Origin: Bacteroidaceae bacterium
Lineage (GTDB): Bacteria > Bacteroidota > Bacteroidia > Bacteroidales > Bacteroidaceae
Length of the DNA stretch: 64,000 nt
Reading direction: 5' to 3'
NCBI GenBank assembly: GCA_024688885.1
Contig: JAILDV010000017.1
Coordinates: 1 to 64,000 of the forward strand
In this document: in pieces, positions 23,282 to 33,250 of the stretch
Position numbering within the stretch: the stretch's first letter is position 1
Layout: each line of letters starts with the position of its first letter
The notes under the pieces: model-generated
Seen by the model: only the letters and a program-made list of their open reading frames with translations
Databases searched by the model: none
Told to the model about the DNA's origin: nothing
Translations under genes and position numbers: made by a program

Positions 23282-23680
23282 ATGAAGAAAATCATTCTTA
23301 CTCTGATGTTGGCGGTTGTATCGCTTTCATCATTCGCACAGTTCGGTGGCGGACAGTTCCAAATGCCAAAACCTGAGGAAATGGCTACTCGTCGTGCAGA
23401 TCAAGTAAAAGAACAAGTAAAGGACGCAGGTCAGCTTACCGACGAACAGTACAAGAAGGTGTATGACCTTTATCTGAAGCAGTCTAAGGACATGCAGGCT
23501 AAGATGAGTGAAGGTGGTGGCGGTTTCGGCGCTTTCAACATGGAAGACATGCAGAAGCAGCAGGAAGCTACTAACAAGGCACTGAAGGAGATTCTCTCTG
23601 AGGAGCAGTTCAAGGCTTACCAGAAGGCTCAGGAAGAAATGATGAAACGCTTCCAGCAAGGCGGCGGCTTCGGAGGATAA
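23282..23680 (+). CDS. secreted DUF4890-type protein (copy 2)
   Basis: 132 residues, paralogue of the preceding gene: same signal peptide type (MKKIILTLMLAVVSLSSFAQ), same QFGGGQ start of the mature protein, same EEMATRRADQ..LTDEQYKKVYDLYLKQ and EDMQKQQEATNKALKEILSEEQF helices. The Gly-rich tail is reduced to QGGGFGG, and an acidic-Gly patch SEGGGGFGAF sits in the middle. Confidence 0.82.
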   Translation: MKKIILTLMLAVVSLSSFAQFGGGQFQMPKPEEMATRRADQVKEQVKDAGQLTDEQYKKVYDLYLKQSKDMQAKMSEGGGGFGAFNMEDMQKQQEATNKALKEILSEEQFKAYQKAQEEMMKRFQQGGGFGG

Positions 23681-23709
23681 CATTTTCCAAAGTATCATAA
23701 AAACAAATG

Positions 23710-23738
23710 GGGGCTCACATCGTGAAGATGTAAGCCCC
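23710..23738 (+). terminator. intrinsic terminator
   Basis: Stem ggggctcacatc (23710-23721) / gatgtaagcccc (23727-23738) with one mismatch, followed by ttt. Confidence 0.8.
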
Positions 23739-23947
23739 TTTCTTTGTGGCAATAAATGGAACCCGAGAACGAAGTAATCGGATGGGTGCCGTCACTCTTT
23801 CACTACGTCTTTCACCTATCTTACCGACTGCACCAAAGCATCGACCGTACACCCACGGTCAGGCTAGATGCAGGTGTATGAGAAACTCAAGTGACTATCG
23901 GATGTTGACCAACACTCACCATCAGTGGGATTGCCATCTTGAGAAAT

Positions 23948-23993
23948 AAGAAAGAGGCTCACCCCCGCTAAAGCGGAGGCGAGCCTCTTTCTT
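23948..23993. terminator. bidirectional terminator
   Basis: 13-bp perfect stem aagaaagaggctc / gagcctctttctt with an inner cccgct/agcgg-type hairpin; it ends the minus-strand GGGtGRT gene. The 200 bases before it (23745-23945) show no ORF of protein character. Confidence 0.8.
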
Positions 23994-24011
23994 AAAGATA
24001 TAATGTAAAAT

Positions 24012-25022
24012 TTACTTGTTCAGTGCCAATGCCACGTTCACAGCGCATGCCACAGTGCAACCTACCATTGGGTTGTTGCCAATGCCGAGGAAGCCCATCA
24101 TCTCAACGTGAGCAGGAACTGAAGAAGAACCTGCGAACTGAGCGTCTGAGTGCATACGACCCAGAGTGTCAGTCATACCGTAGGATGCAGGACCTGCAGC
24201 CATGTTGTCTGGGTGCAATGTGCGGCCTGTACCACCACCTGATGCTACTGAGAAGTAAGGCTTGCCAGCGAGGACACGCTCCTTCTTGTAAGTACCAGCT
24301 ACAGGGTGCTGGAAACGGGTTGGGTTGGTAGAGTTACCTGTGATGGAAACATCCACGTTCTCCTTCCAAAGGATAGCTACGCCTTCACGAACATCGTCAG
24401 CACCGTAGCAGTTCACCTTGGCACGAGGACCATCAGAGTAAGCCTTGGTCTTCACCACCTTGAGTTCGCCAGTGAAGTAGTCGAACTGAGTCTGCACGTA
24501 TGTGAATCCATTGATACGAGAGATAATCATGGCAGCGTCTTTGCCAAGACCGTTGAGGATGCAACGGAGTGGCTTTTTGCGCACCTTGTTGGCCATCTCA
24601 GCAATCTTGATAGCACCTTCAGCAGCTGCGAATGACTCGTGACCTGCGAGGAATGCGAAGCACTCTGTCTCTTCGCGGAGCAGACGAGCAGCAAGGTTAC
24701 CGTGACCGATACCCACCTTACGGTCGTCAGCCACAGAACCAGGAATGCAGAATGCCTGCAAACCGATACCGATAGCCTCGGCAGCGTCAGCAGCGTTTTT
24801 GCAACCCTTCTTGAGAGCGATGGCAGAGCCTACCACGTATGCCCACTTGGCGTTCTCGAAGCAGATGCGCTGAGTTTCTTCACATGTGATGTATGGATCG
24901 AGACCTGCCTTCTCGCAGATTTCGTTAGCCTCTTCGATAGAGGAAATGCCGTTCTCGTTCAAAGCAGCAAGAATCTGCTTCATACGACGGTCTTGTGACT
25001 CGAATTTAACTTCTCTAATCAT
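24012..25022 (-). CDS. GGGtGRT family protein
   Basis: 336 residues, cytosolic. It contains the signature SGGGTGRTLHPDNMA that names this family, along with Cys-containing motifs IEEANEICEKAGLDPYITCEE and NPMVGCTVACAVNVALAL. Members are found next to NifU-like Fe-S scaffold genes in anaerobes, as here (15 bases downstream of it), so a role in Fe-S cluster assembly or an Fe-S-dependent step is likely. The reaction is not known. Confidence 0.82.
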   Translation of the reverse strand: MIREVKFESQDRRMKQILAALNENGISSIEEANEICEKAGLDPYITCEETQRICFENAKWAYVVGSAIALKKGCKNAADAAEAIGIGLQAFCIPGSVADDRKVGIGHGNLAARLLREETECFAFLAGHESFAAAEGAIKIAEMANKVRKKPLRCILNGLGKDAAMIISRINGFTYVQTQFDYFTGELKVVKTKAYSDGPRAKVNCYGADDVREGVAILWKENVDVSITGNSTNPTRFQHPVAGTYKKERVLAGKPYFSVASGGGTGRTLHPDNMAAGPASYGMTDTLGRMHSDAQFAGSSSVPAHVEMMGFLGIGNNPMVGCTVACAVNVALALNK

Positions 25023-25037
25023 AATGCTTTCCTCCTA

Positions 25038-25739
25038 TTATTCTTTACGTGGGTCAATAGATTTAACAACTCCCTGCTCTGGCTTCGTGCGGCCGTATGT
25101 ACCAGTAACACTCTTGAGTGCCTCGTTGGCATCCATGCCCTTCTTGACAGCCTCCATGAACTTGCCCATGTGAACATACTCGTAACCGCAAACCTCGTTG
25201 TCTGAATCGAGGAACATCTTGGTGATGTAACCCTCAGTGAGCTGGAGGTAGCGAGTGCCCTTCACCTTGGTGCCGTAGAGTGTACCGCACTGAGAAACGA
25301 GACCCTTACCGAGGTCTTCCAAACCAGCACCGATAACGAGACCACCCTCAGAGAAGGCAGACTGTGTACGACCATAGACAATCTGGAGGAAGAGTTCACG
25401 CATAGCAGTGTTGATAGCGTCACAAACGAGGTCGGTGTTGAGTGCCTCAAGAATAGTTTTGCCAGGAAGAATCTCTGATGCCATAGCGGCAGAGTGAGTC
25501 ATACCTGAACAACCGATGGTCTCAACGAGACATTCCTCGATGATACCTTCCTTCACGTTGAGAGACAGTTTGCAGCAACCCTGCTGAGGTGCACACCAAC
25601 CAATGCCGTGTGTCATGCCTGAGATGTCCTTGATTTCTTTTGCCTGAATCCACTTGCCCTCTTCTGGGATTGGAGCTGGACCATGATTAGGACCTTTGGC
25701 TACACAGCACATTTCTTGTACTTCTTTTGAATAAACCAT
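25038..25739 (-). CDS. NifU-like iron-sulfur cluster scaffold protein
   Basis: 233 residues. The Cys residues of the IscU/NifU-N type fold are visible in GIGWCAPQQGCCKLSL, VETIGCSGMTHSAAMASEIL and DLVCDAINTAMRELFL. Longer than IscU (about 130 residues), with a C-terminal extension (from about 165) found in the anaerobe version. Likely builds clusters for oxygen-sensitive enzymes. It heads a two-gene operon with the GGGtGRT gene; promoter TAATTTTG at 25796-25803. Confidence 0.85.
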   Translation of the reverse strand: MVYSKEVQEMCCVAKGPNHGPAPIPEEGKWIQAKEIKDISGMTHGIGWCAPQQGCCKLSLNVKEGIIEECLVETIGCSGMTHSAAMASEILPGKTILEALNTDLVCDAINTAMRELFLQIVYGRTQSAFSEGGLVIGAGLEDLGKGLVSQCGTLYGTKVKGTRYLQLTEGYITKMFLDSDNEVCGYEYVHMGKFMEAVKKGMDANEALKSVTGTYGRTKPEQGVVKSIDPRKE

Positions 25740-25795
25740 AATTGTAAACCAAATTTATTTAATTAATAAATGTGTGTTTTCATCAAAAATGCTTG

Positions 25796-25803
25796 CAAAA
25801 TTA
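25796..25803 (-). promoter_or_regulatory. promoter -7 box (TAATTTTG) of the Fe-S operon
   Basis: Minus-strand TAATTTTGcaagc, 57 bases before the start codon at 25739. Confidence 0.5.
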
Positions 25804-25931
25804 GTAATAAAAAATAAGAAGAGCGCAGAAAAAAAGGAAAAACTTTTCAAATGCCACCTTTTTTTTGCTCAAGAACGGGAAAAGCAGTAACTTTGTCGCT
25901 CCAAACATGCATTTGTTTCATCTATAATATG

Positions 25932-25939
25932 TAACTTTG
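25932..25939 (+). promoter_or_regulatory. promoter -7 box (TAACTTTG) of the DUF6057 operon
   Basis: TAACTTTGcatcaaattc lies 22 bases before the ATG at 25962; another TAACTTTG is at 25888-25895. The start is preceded by a tandem copy of catgagcaaa (25951-25970). Confidence 0.55.
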
Positions 25940-25961
25940 CATCAAATTCACATGAGCAAAC

Positions 25962-27923
25962 ATGAGCAAAAAAAACAATCATAGAAGAGATATAGCAGCG
26001 GAGACAAAAAAGCCCCCTTTAACCCAACAGAAAGTACAACCAAGCAAGAAAGAGAAGAAGCCCCTGAGCCTGACAACCGGAGCATCAGTGTGCATCGCCA
26101 TCATTGTCACGGTGGCGGTAGTGGTTATGGGTCTTTACCATTTGATTGTACGCAACAGCGACATGCTGTACATGGCACAAAGCAAGGATTTCTTTTCCTT
26201 TGACCCCAGTTTCCGTGCAGATTGCATGCACGCACCCGGTGGATTCATCAGTTGGGTGTCTTCTTTCCTAACACAGTTTTTCTTTCACCCATCGCTCGGT
26301 GCCTCCATCATGGTGGCTATTTGGGTGGCAAGCATCTGGTTGAGCAAATTCACGTTCAGAGTAAAGATGGCATGGATGGCTATTCTGGCTATTCCTGCCG
26401 TGTGCCTGTTGGTCAGCACCATCGACACAGGCTACTGGTTATACTACTGCAAGCAGACGGGTTACTGGTTTTACGGAACATTGGGCTATCTGTTCACGAA
26501 TCTGCTGGTGCTCTTCCACTCCTGCTTCAAGAAGACAACCGCACGTGTCATCATGGCTATTCTGATTGCGGCAACCTACCCGTTCTTGGGATGGTACACA
26601 TTGTTGGCGCTGCTGTATGTGGCAGTCCTTTCACTCTGCCGTATGAAAGCCGACGATTCGTTGGCAAGCAAGATTCTGCTGCCACTGATTCCCTTGGTGC
26701 TCATTGGCATCACGCCGTTGGTGTGCTATCAATTCTATTCCGGTGTACGGTTTGAAGATATGTGGATGGCAGGATTCCCCTTCTTCGAGAATGACAACGT
26801 GACCAGCTTCATACCATCCATCCCATTCATCGTGTTAGCGGCAGTTCCCCTACTCTTCCCCTTCTTACCAAAGAAAGTGGAGAACAGCACGGGCATGACA
26901 TGGGGCGTCATACTGGTCACCACGGCTGTGTTGGTGCTGTCATGGTTATGGGTGGAGAAGAGTGACTTCCAAAACTACAATTATCATGCTGAGATGAGAA
27001 TGTATCGTGCAGCCGAGGAACAGGATTGGGACAAGGTGCTAGACGAGATGAGCAACATCCCCGGTGATGCTTCCCGCGAGATGGTGCTATTCAAGAACAT
27101 CGCCTTGATGAATAAAGGCGAGATGGGTACGAAGATGTTCAAGTACAATAATATGGGCGAGCCTCCAACAAACGGGTTTGACACATTGCGCGTACATATG
27201 GTGCAGACTGCGGCACCACTCATCTACTACTATCACGGCAAGACCAACTTTGCTTTGCGCTGGAGCATTGAGAACAGCGTGGAGTTCGGCTACGATTATG
27301 ACCACCTGAAAATATTGGCACGCTGTGCATTGGTGAGCGGCGAGATGGAGATGGCAAAGCGCTACTTGAATATTTTACAGTCTACACTCTACTATCGTGA
27401 TTGGGCTGAACGTCTAATGCCCATCACAGAGAAACCCGAACTCATTAAGAAATTCAAGGAGTTTGACAGTGTGCGTGAATTGCGCGACCACATGGGAACC
27501 GTGCTTGATGGAGACAATGGTTTGTGTGAGATGTACCTGCTCACCTATTTTAGTCAAACAATGAACAAGGATAGTAAACTATTACAAGAGCTAACCTTGA
27601 ACTATGCATTGATACAGAAGGATATACAATTGTTCTGGCCACGTTTCTTCCTCTATGCACAATTGCACCAAGGGGAACCGATGCCGATACATTATCAGGA
27701 AGCCGCCATCTTGTATGGAAACCTGGAACCCCAAAGTGCTGATATCTCCACGATGCCTTTCCAAGATGAAGTGAAGAAGAGTTATGAAGGTTTCCACAAC
27801 ATGACGCAATCATTACTTCAGGCAGGAATGGGCTCAGACGAAATTGGTGAAGCCACGAAGAGCACCTACGGCAACACCTTCTACTGGTTCTATTTCTTCT
27901 GCCGTGATGTGCACTCGTATTAA
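25962..27923 (+). CDS. DUF6057 polytopic membrane protein (copy 1)
   Basis: 653 residues. A basic N-terminal tail (about 40 residues) precedes the first membrane helix (SVCIAIIVTVAVVVMGLYHL), about ten further helices follow to residue ~330, and then a soluble C-terminal region of ~320 residues with a TPR-like look (RMYRAAEEQDWDKVLDEMS, ILARCALVSGEMEMAKRYL). It ends GNTFYWFYFFCRDVHSY. The third gene of the operon is a shorter paralogue. Function unknown; the layout suggests a membrane-anchored platform working with the haem-c propeller lipoprotein between them. Confidence 0.75.
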   Translation: MSKKNNHRRDIAAETKKPPLTQQKVQPSKKEKKPLSLTTGASVCIAIIVTVAVVVMGLYHLIVRNSDMLYMAQSKDFFSFDPSFRADCMHAPGGFISWVSSFLTQFFFHPSLGASIMVAIWVASIWLSKFTFRVKMAWMAILAIPAVCLLVSTIDTGYWLYYCKQTGYWFYGTLGYLFTNLLVLFHSCFKKTTARVIMAILIAATYPFLGWYTLLALLYVAVLSLCRMKADDSLASKILLPLIPLVLIGITPLVCYQFYSGVRFEDMWMAGFPFFENDNVTSFIPSIPFIVLAAVPLLFPFLPKKVENSTGMTWGVILVTTAVLVLSWLWVEKSDFQNYNYHAEMRMYRAAEEQDWDKVLDEMSNIPGDASREMVLFKNIALMNKGEMGTKMFKYNNMGEPPTNGFDTLRVHMVQTAAPLIYYYHGKTNFALRWSIENSVEFGYDYDHLKILARCALVSGEMEMAKRYLNILQSTLYYRDWAERLMPITEKPELIKKFKEFDSVRELRDHMGTVLDGDNGLCEMYLLTYFSQTMNKDSKLLQELTLNYALIQKDIQLFWPRFFLYAQLHQGEPMPIHYQEAAILYGNLEPQSADISTMPFQDEVKKSYEGFHNMTQSLLQAGMGSDEIGEATKSTYGNTFYWFYFFCRDVHSY

Positions 27924-27964
27924 GTTGAGAATTGATAATTGAAAAAACAAAAACAGCATACAAA

Positions 27965-29473
27965 ATGAAACTGAAAAAAATTCTGTCCATAGCAACGATG
28001 GTCATTCTGTTGGCTTCATGTGGACAACACCCTACGGTTCCAAGCAACGTGACAATAGAATCGCGTCTTCCGAAGATTTACCCTGACTATACAGAAGTGA
28101 CCATTCCTGTCAATATCTGCCCTCTGAACTTTGCCGTACAGGAGGGTGAAACTGATGCCATAGCAAGGTTCACTTTCCCTGGAGGAGAATTCATCTATGG
28201 TGAAGGTCAGAAAGTGCTGATAGATGAAGAGCAATGGAAAGAAATGCTGGAATCTGCCAAAGGCAAAGAAATCAAGGTGGAGGTCTTCGCAAAGGTGAAT
28301 GGTGCATGGAAAGGCTATCAGCCCTTCAACATCTACGTGGCAGAAGATTCGATTGACGAGTACATCTCTTACCGCGCCATCCAACCTTCTTACGTGGCAT
28401 ACGAGAGGCTGAGCATCAATCAGCGCAATATCACCAACTTTGACGAACGAGAGATTTACAACAACATGTCTGTCAGTTCTGAGAAAGTTGGTCAGTGCAT
28501 CAACTGCCACTCTTACCAAAATTACAGAACGAACAACATGCTCTTCCACATGCGTCAAGGATATGGAGGCACCATGCTCGTATCGAACGGAGAGCTGAAG
28601 AAGATAGACCTCAAGACGGATGAAACCCTCAGTGCCGGTGTCTATCCATCATGGCATCCCACACACAACCTCATCGCCTTCTCCACCAACAAGACGGGAC
28701 AATCCTTCCACACGAAAGACCTGAACAAGATTGAAGTGCAGGACACGGAGAGTGACTTGATTCTTTATGATGTGGACAAGAATGAGGTGAGCATCATTTC
28801 TGAATTGGATGACGAGCTAGAAGTGTTCCCCACATGGACTCCTGACGGAAAGAAACTCTATTTCTGCTCTGCCCATTTCGAATATTACAACGACAGCATC
28901 GAGAAATCAGCTGAGATGATTCAGCGATTCAAAGAAGTGAAGTACAGCCTTTATTCTGCTGATTTCAATCCTGACACAAAGGAATTTAGTAATGTGGAGA
29001 TGGTGTACAATGCTGCCGACTCGCTGAACCAGAGCGTCACCCTACCCCGTGTCAGTCCTGATGGGAAATACCTCCTTTTCTCACAGGCAGAGTATGGATG
29101 CTTCCACGTATGGCATGCCGACGCTGACATCTACATGATGGATTTGAAGACTCGAGATGTACAGAAATTGGATGCTGTGAACAGTGACCGTTCGGAGAGT
29201 TACCCCACATGGTCAAGCAACGGCAGGTGGATTATGGTGGATTCACGACGTGACGACGGTAACTACACACGCCCTTACTTTGCTTATTTCGACAGGAAGG
29301 GTAAAGCACACAAGGCTTTCATGCTACCTCAGAAAGATCCGAACTTCTACACGTTCTACCTGCGTTCGTTCAACCGTCCAGAGTTCATGGTTGAACCCGT
29401 AAAGATCACACCACAAGAATTTGCAGCCAAGGCTAAAGAAGACGCCATCCCAGCCAAGTACGCAGATAAATGA
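27965..29473 (+). CDS. lipoprotein with PD40 beta-propeller and one c-type haem motif
   Basis: About 502 residues from the ATG at 27965, chosen because it gives the lipoprotein signal MKLKKILSIATMVILLASC; upstream ATG at 27932 would bury it. An N-terminal beta domain is followed by a CXXCH haem motif (CINCH, residues 178-182) and then by WD40-like/TolB propeller blades (TLSAGVYPSWHPTHNLIAFS, LEVFPTWTPDGKKLYFCS, SVTLPRVSPDGKYLLFS, RSESYPTWSSNGRWIMVDS). It would be exported and haem-loaded in the periplasm. The stop overlaps the next start by 4 bases. Confidence 0.85.
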   Translation: MKLKKILSIATMVILLASCGQHPTVPSNVTIESRLPKIYPDYTEVTIPVNICPLNFAVQEGETDAIARFTFPGGEFIYGEGQKVLIDEEQWKEMLESAKGKEIKVEVFAKVNGAWKGYQPFNIYVAEDSIDEYISYRAIQPSYVAYERLSINQRNITNFDEREIYNNMSVSSEKVGQCINCHSYQNYRTNNMLFHMRQGYGGTMLVSNGELKKIDLKTDETLSAGVYPSWHPTHNLIAFSTNKTGQSFHTKDLNKIEVQDTESDLILYDVDKNEVSIISELDDELEVFPTWTPDGKKLYFCSAHFEYYNDSIEKSAEMIQRFKEVKYSLYSADFNPDTKEFSNVEMVYNAADSLNQSVTLPRVSPDGKYLLFSQAEYGCFHVWHADADIYMMDLKTRDVQKLDAVNSDRSESYPTWSSNGRWIMVDSRRDDGNYTRPYFAYFDRKGKAHKAFMLPQKDPNFYTFYLRSFNRPEFMVEPVKITPQEFAAKAKEDAIPAKYADK

Positions 29474-31014
29474 AACAATATCTGAAATATATCTATTTAC
29501 TCGCCTTCATCACCGTTGCATACATCTTGTTGCCGGTGATGAATGCTGATTATCTGTACACTATTCAGGACAACAATGTCTTCATCAGCGGACACACGTT
29601 CATGATGGATACTGTCATGGGTGAAGGCGGGTGGCAAGCATGGGTGGCACGTTACCTCACGCAGTTCTTCTACTACCCTTGGTTGGGCAGCTCCATTCTC
29701 ATCCTTTTCTGGGTGGTCATCTACTGGATGACAATCTGGATGTTTGGCATCAAGGACAAATGGAGTTTCTTGGCACTCATTATACCCGCAGTCTTGCTCT
29801 ACCACTTGCTCGACTATGGGTATTGGATCTATTATGCCAAGATACCAGGACTGCCTTTCCAACCAACCATCATGGTCTTTTTCTGTTTGCTGTACACATG
29901 GGGAACTTTGTATCTGATAAGAAAGCTCAAAATCAGTTGGCAGATGAAGGGACTCATTTGCGTTGCTCTGTTAGGTGCCATCATTTACGTTAGTAATTTG
30001 TTATGGCCATCCTCGACATGGCATTACAACTACAACTTTCGCCATTCCATCAAAACCACGCTCATAGACAAGAACTTCAAACATGAATTGCGTATGTATC
30101 GTGCCTTGGATGAGTTCCGTTTCGAGGATGTGCTCAAAGAGATGCCAACCAACAATGAGCAAGCACCCACGAACTTGATGGTGCTATACAAAAACATTGC
30201 CTTGATGCACACGGGACAGATGGACAGGATGTTTGAGACGGGCAACTGTGGTGTAAAGCCTGACATTGGCGATTCGCTGAAAATACGTACATCACTCTTG
30301 GGTGCGCCCATTATTTACTATATGTTCGGGCAAATGAACTACTCCTACCGCTGGGCAATGGAAAATGCCGTGCAATATGGATTAAGTTTCCGTAATCTTA
30401 AAATGATGATACGCACAGCCATTTTCAACAAAGAATTTGAGGTGGCAGCCAAATACATTGCCATGCTCAAGACCAGCACCTTCCATCGGAAGTGGGCATT
30501 GGAGCATGAGGCATGGATGACGAACAGCACGAACTTCATCCAGAGCCAAGACTATCAGACTCTCTCACCACTGCTGAACGAAGAGACCAATGTACTCGAT
30601 GGTGATGACGGGCTGTGTGAACAATACTTATTGGAGTATTTCTCCGACTTGAACCATGCCAACACTCCTCTCTTGGAAGATGTCACCATGTGCATGTCAT
30701 TGTGGGCAAAAGACTATTATGCCTATTGCATCCACTTCTACGACTATGTGAATAGCCACCCCAACCGTCCGATTCCTGCACTTTATCAAGAAGGTGCCAT
30801 CCTGTTCGGCAATGCAGAGGAATCACCCATCACCCTCGACCAGTTCAGATTTGATGACATCATTGCCAACAAATATAATGGCTTCGTGCAAGACTATCAA
30901 CAACTCCAACAACAGGGAGTTGACGAGAAAGAAATAGGGAACCGGTTGAAGATGCTATATGGCAACACCTATTGGTGGTACTACTATTTCTACAACGATT
31001 TCAATATCTACTAA
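29470..31014 (+). CDS. DUF6057 polytopic membrane protein (copy 2)
   Basis: 514 residues, paralogue of the first gene: shared motifs WVARYLTQFFYYPWLGSS, YGYWIYYAKIPGL, LMVLYKNIALMHTGQMDRMF, LYQEGAILFGNAEESP and the end GNTYWWYYYFYNDFNIY. It has about six membrane helices against ten or so in copy 1, then the same helical repeat region. ATGA overlap with the propeller gene makes coupled translation and a complex likely. Confidence 0.75.
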   Translation: MKQYLKYIYLLAFITVAYILLPVMNADYLYTIQDNNVFISGHTFMMDTVMGEGGWQAWVARYLTQFFYYPWLGSSILILFWVVIYWMTIWMFGIKDKWSFLALIIPAVLLYHLLDYGYWIYYAKIPGLPFQPTIMVFFCLLYTWGTLYLIRKLKISWQMKGLICVALLGAIIYVSNLLWPSSTWHYNYNFRHSIKTTLIDKNFKHELRMYRALDEFRFEDVLKEMPTNNEQAPTNLMVLYKNIALMHTGQMDRMFETGNCGVKPDIGDSLKIRTSLLGAPIIYYMFGQMNYSYRWAMENAVQYGLSFRNLKMMIRTAIFNKEFEVAAKYIAMLKTSTFHRKWALEHEAWMTNSTNFIQSQDYQTLSPLLNEETNVLDGDDGLCEQYLLEYFSDLNHANTPLLEDVTMCMSLWAKDYYAYCIHFYDYVNSHPNRPIPALYQEGAILFGNAEESPITLDQFRFDDIIANKYNGFVQDYQQLQQQGVDEKEIGNRLKMLYGNTYWWYYYFYNDFNIY

Positions 31015-31056
31015 TTAACATTAACTGATTAACTACTTTTTACTTTTCGGCAAAAC

Positions 31057-33201
31057 ATGAAGAAATTGACAGCTTTTGCCTTGCTGGCATTTGCCACATT
31101 GGGCATCTTTGCACAAGGTACTATACAAGATTACAAAAGAGCATTCTCTACAGGCACCAGACACTCCTGGAAAATGGCGAATGGCAGCGTCAACATACAT
31201 CGTTCCTTCAACGGGCCAGAGGAGCAGTTCATCTATTCCACCTACAATGGTGACAGTACCGTATGGTACAAAGTCGATGCAATAACAGGGGCAAAGGAAC
31301 TGACCACCAACCCAGAACTCAATCGTCGCCGCGGTGGCAATTGGAGTGGTGGCGGAGATGGATATCATCATTGGACGGAAGTGCGCGACGAAAAGGACGG
31401 ACGTGCTGAAAGCCCTGTAAATAGAGGCACATTCATCATTCATAAGGACAACAACCTCCATCTCCTGAAAGGCAACGAGACCACCCAACTCACCTTCGAC
31501 GGAGTGGACACCTGCTACTATTCTTCATGGGGACGTTGGTCGAAAGATGGCAAATATTATGCCACCGTACTCATCAAGCCTGCGCCCAAGCATTATGTAA
31601 CGTATACACAATCGTCTCCCGCCAATCAGGTGCAACCCATCTACACCACCTTGGAGTATGCCAAGCCCGGTGATTCGCTGAATTACCGCATTCCCGTGGT
31701 GGTGGATGTTGATAATAAGACAACCATCTATCCCAAGAGCACCGACCTCTTCAAGAGCCAGTATCAAGTGTCTGCACCCGATTGGGATGACAATGGCAAG
31801 ACGTTGACATTCGAGTTCAACGAGCGTGGCCATAAGACCTACCGTGTGCTTGAAATGGACTTGCAAGGCAATGTGAAAACCCTCATCGAAGAGAAGAATG
31901 ACAAATATGTGGCTTATTCACGCAACTACCGCAGGGACCTCGACGAAAACCACATCCTTTGGAAAAGTGACCGCGACGGGCATGCCCACCTCTATCTCTA
32001 CGACCGAAAGAAAGGTAAACTCACCCAGGTAACCAAGGGAGAATACTGGGTGCGTGAGGTGCAGAATGTCGAGATGGATGAGAAAGGCAAGGGATTCATC
32101 ATCTTCTCTGCCAACGGACGCAACTATAGAAACATGGGCAAGGTCACCTCCAGTTTCGATGGAAAAATTTCGGAGGAAGACCCCTACAACATCCACTACT
32201 ACCGCATTGACCTCGATGGTAAGAACCTCATCGACCTGACCCCTGAACGTGGCACACATGAAGCCACGTTCAGCAGATCCTGCAAAACCTCTTTCATCGA
32301 CACTTATTCTTCCATCGACCAGCCACCTGTCACCGTATTGCGCTCCTCCATCGATGGACACGTTATCTCCACCCTCGAAACTGCTAACATCAGCAAGTTG
32401 GAAGCCACTGGTTGGAAGGCTCCAGAGGTGTTCGTGGCACCCGGTCGCGATGGAAAGACCGACATGTGGGGACTTATTCAACGCCCTTCCAACTTTGATC
32501 CCAACAAGAAATATCCTGTCATCGAATATATCTATTCAGGACCTGGAGATCAGTATGTGCCTAAGAAGTTCACCCCATGGCTCTACTACTTACAAGACGT
32601 AGCCGAACTTGGCTTCATCGTCGTGCAACTTGATGCCATGACCACCTCTTTCCGCGACCTTGAATTCGAGCAGGTCTGCTACAAAAATCTGAAGGATGCG
32701 GGATTCCCTGACCGTATCGAGTGGATCAAGGCTGCCGCTGCGAAGTATCCTTACATGGACATCGACCGTATGGGCATCTACGGATGTTCAGCAGGCGGGC
32801 AGGAAGCCCTCGGTGCTCTACTCTTCCATGGCGACTTCTACAAAGCAGCCTATGCAGCCTGTGGGTGTCACGACAACCGCATGGACAAAATCTGGTGGAA
32901 TGAGCAGTGGATGGGCTATCCTGTGGACAGTTCTTATATTGAGTGCTCTAATGTGGAGAACGCTAAGAACCTGAAGGGAAAACTGATGCTCCTTGTCGGT
33001 GAAATGGACGACAATGTTGACCCATCCTCTTCCTATCAAGTGGTCAATGCACTCATCAAGGCCAACAAGGAATTTGAGTTTGTCCTCATCCCTAACGCCC
33101 ACCACACAATGGGCGAAAACTACGGCGAACACAAACGTGCCGACTTCTTCGTGAAGAACCTTTTAGGTGTGGAACCGCCTGCATGGGACAAGTTGAAGTA
33201 A
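31057..33201 (+). CDS. S9-family prolyl oligopeptidase (DPP IV-like)
   Basis: 714 residues. Signal peptide MKKLTAFALLAFATLGIFAQ, an N-terminal propeller (WSKDGKYYATVL, LWKSDRDGHAHLYLYD), and a C-terminal alpha/beta-hydrolase domain with nucleophile in GIYGCSAGGQEALG (Ser578), acid in GEMDDNVDPSSS and His in NAHHTMG (~682-683). Releases dipeptides or cleaves after Pro/Ala in the periplasm. It follows the DUF6057 operon by 42 bases and may be part of it. Confidence 0.88.
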   Translation: MKKLTAFALLAFATLGIFAQGTIQDYKRAFSTGTRHSWKMANGSVNIHRSFNGPEEQFIYSTYNGDSTVWYKVDAITGAKELTTNPELNRRRGGNWSGGGDGYHHWTEVRDEKDGRAESPVNRGTFIIHKDNNLHLLKGNETTQLTFDGVDTCYYSSWGRWSKDGKYYATVLIKPAPKHYVTYTQSSPANQVQPIYTTLEYAKPGDSLNYRIPVVVDVDNKTTIYPKSTDLFKSQYQVSAPDWDDNGKTLTFEFNERGHKTYRVLEMDLQGNVKTLIEEKNDKYVAYSRNYRRDLDENHILWKSDRDGHAHLYLYDRKKGKLTQVTKGEYWVREVQNVEMDEKGKGFIIFSANGRNYRNMGKVTSSFDGKISEEDPYNIHYYRIDLDGKNLIDLTPERGTHEATFSRSCKTSFIDTYSSIDQPPVTVLRSSIDGHVISTLETANISKLEATGWKAPEVFVAPGRDGKTDMWGLIQRPSNFDPNKKYPVIEYIYSGPGDQYVPKKFTPWLYYLQDVAELGFIVVQLDAMTTSFRDLEFEQVCYKNLKDAGFPDRIEWIKAAAAKYPYMDIDRMGIYGCSAGGQEALGALLFHGDFYKAAYAACGCHDNRMDKIWWNEQWMGYPVDSSYIECSNVENAKNLKGKLMLLVGEMDDNVDPSSSYQVVNALIKANKEFEFVLIPNAHHTMGENYGEHKRADFFVKNLLGVEPPAWDKLK

Positions 33202-33250
33202 GAGGTGAAAATGAGATGTAAGAGGGATGAGAGATGAGAGGAAACAGTAA

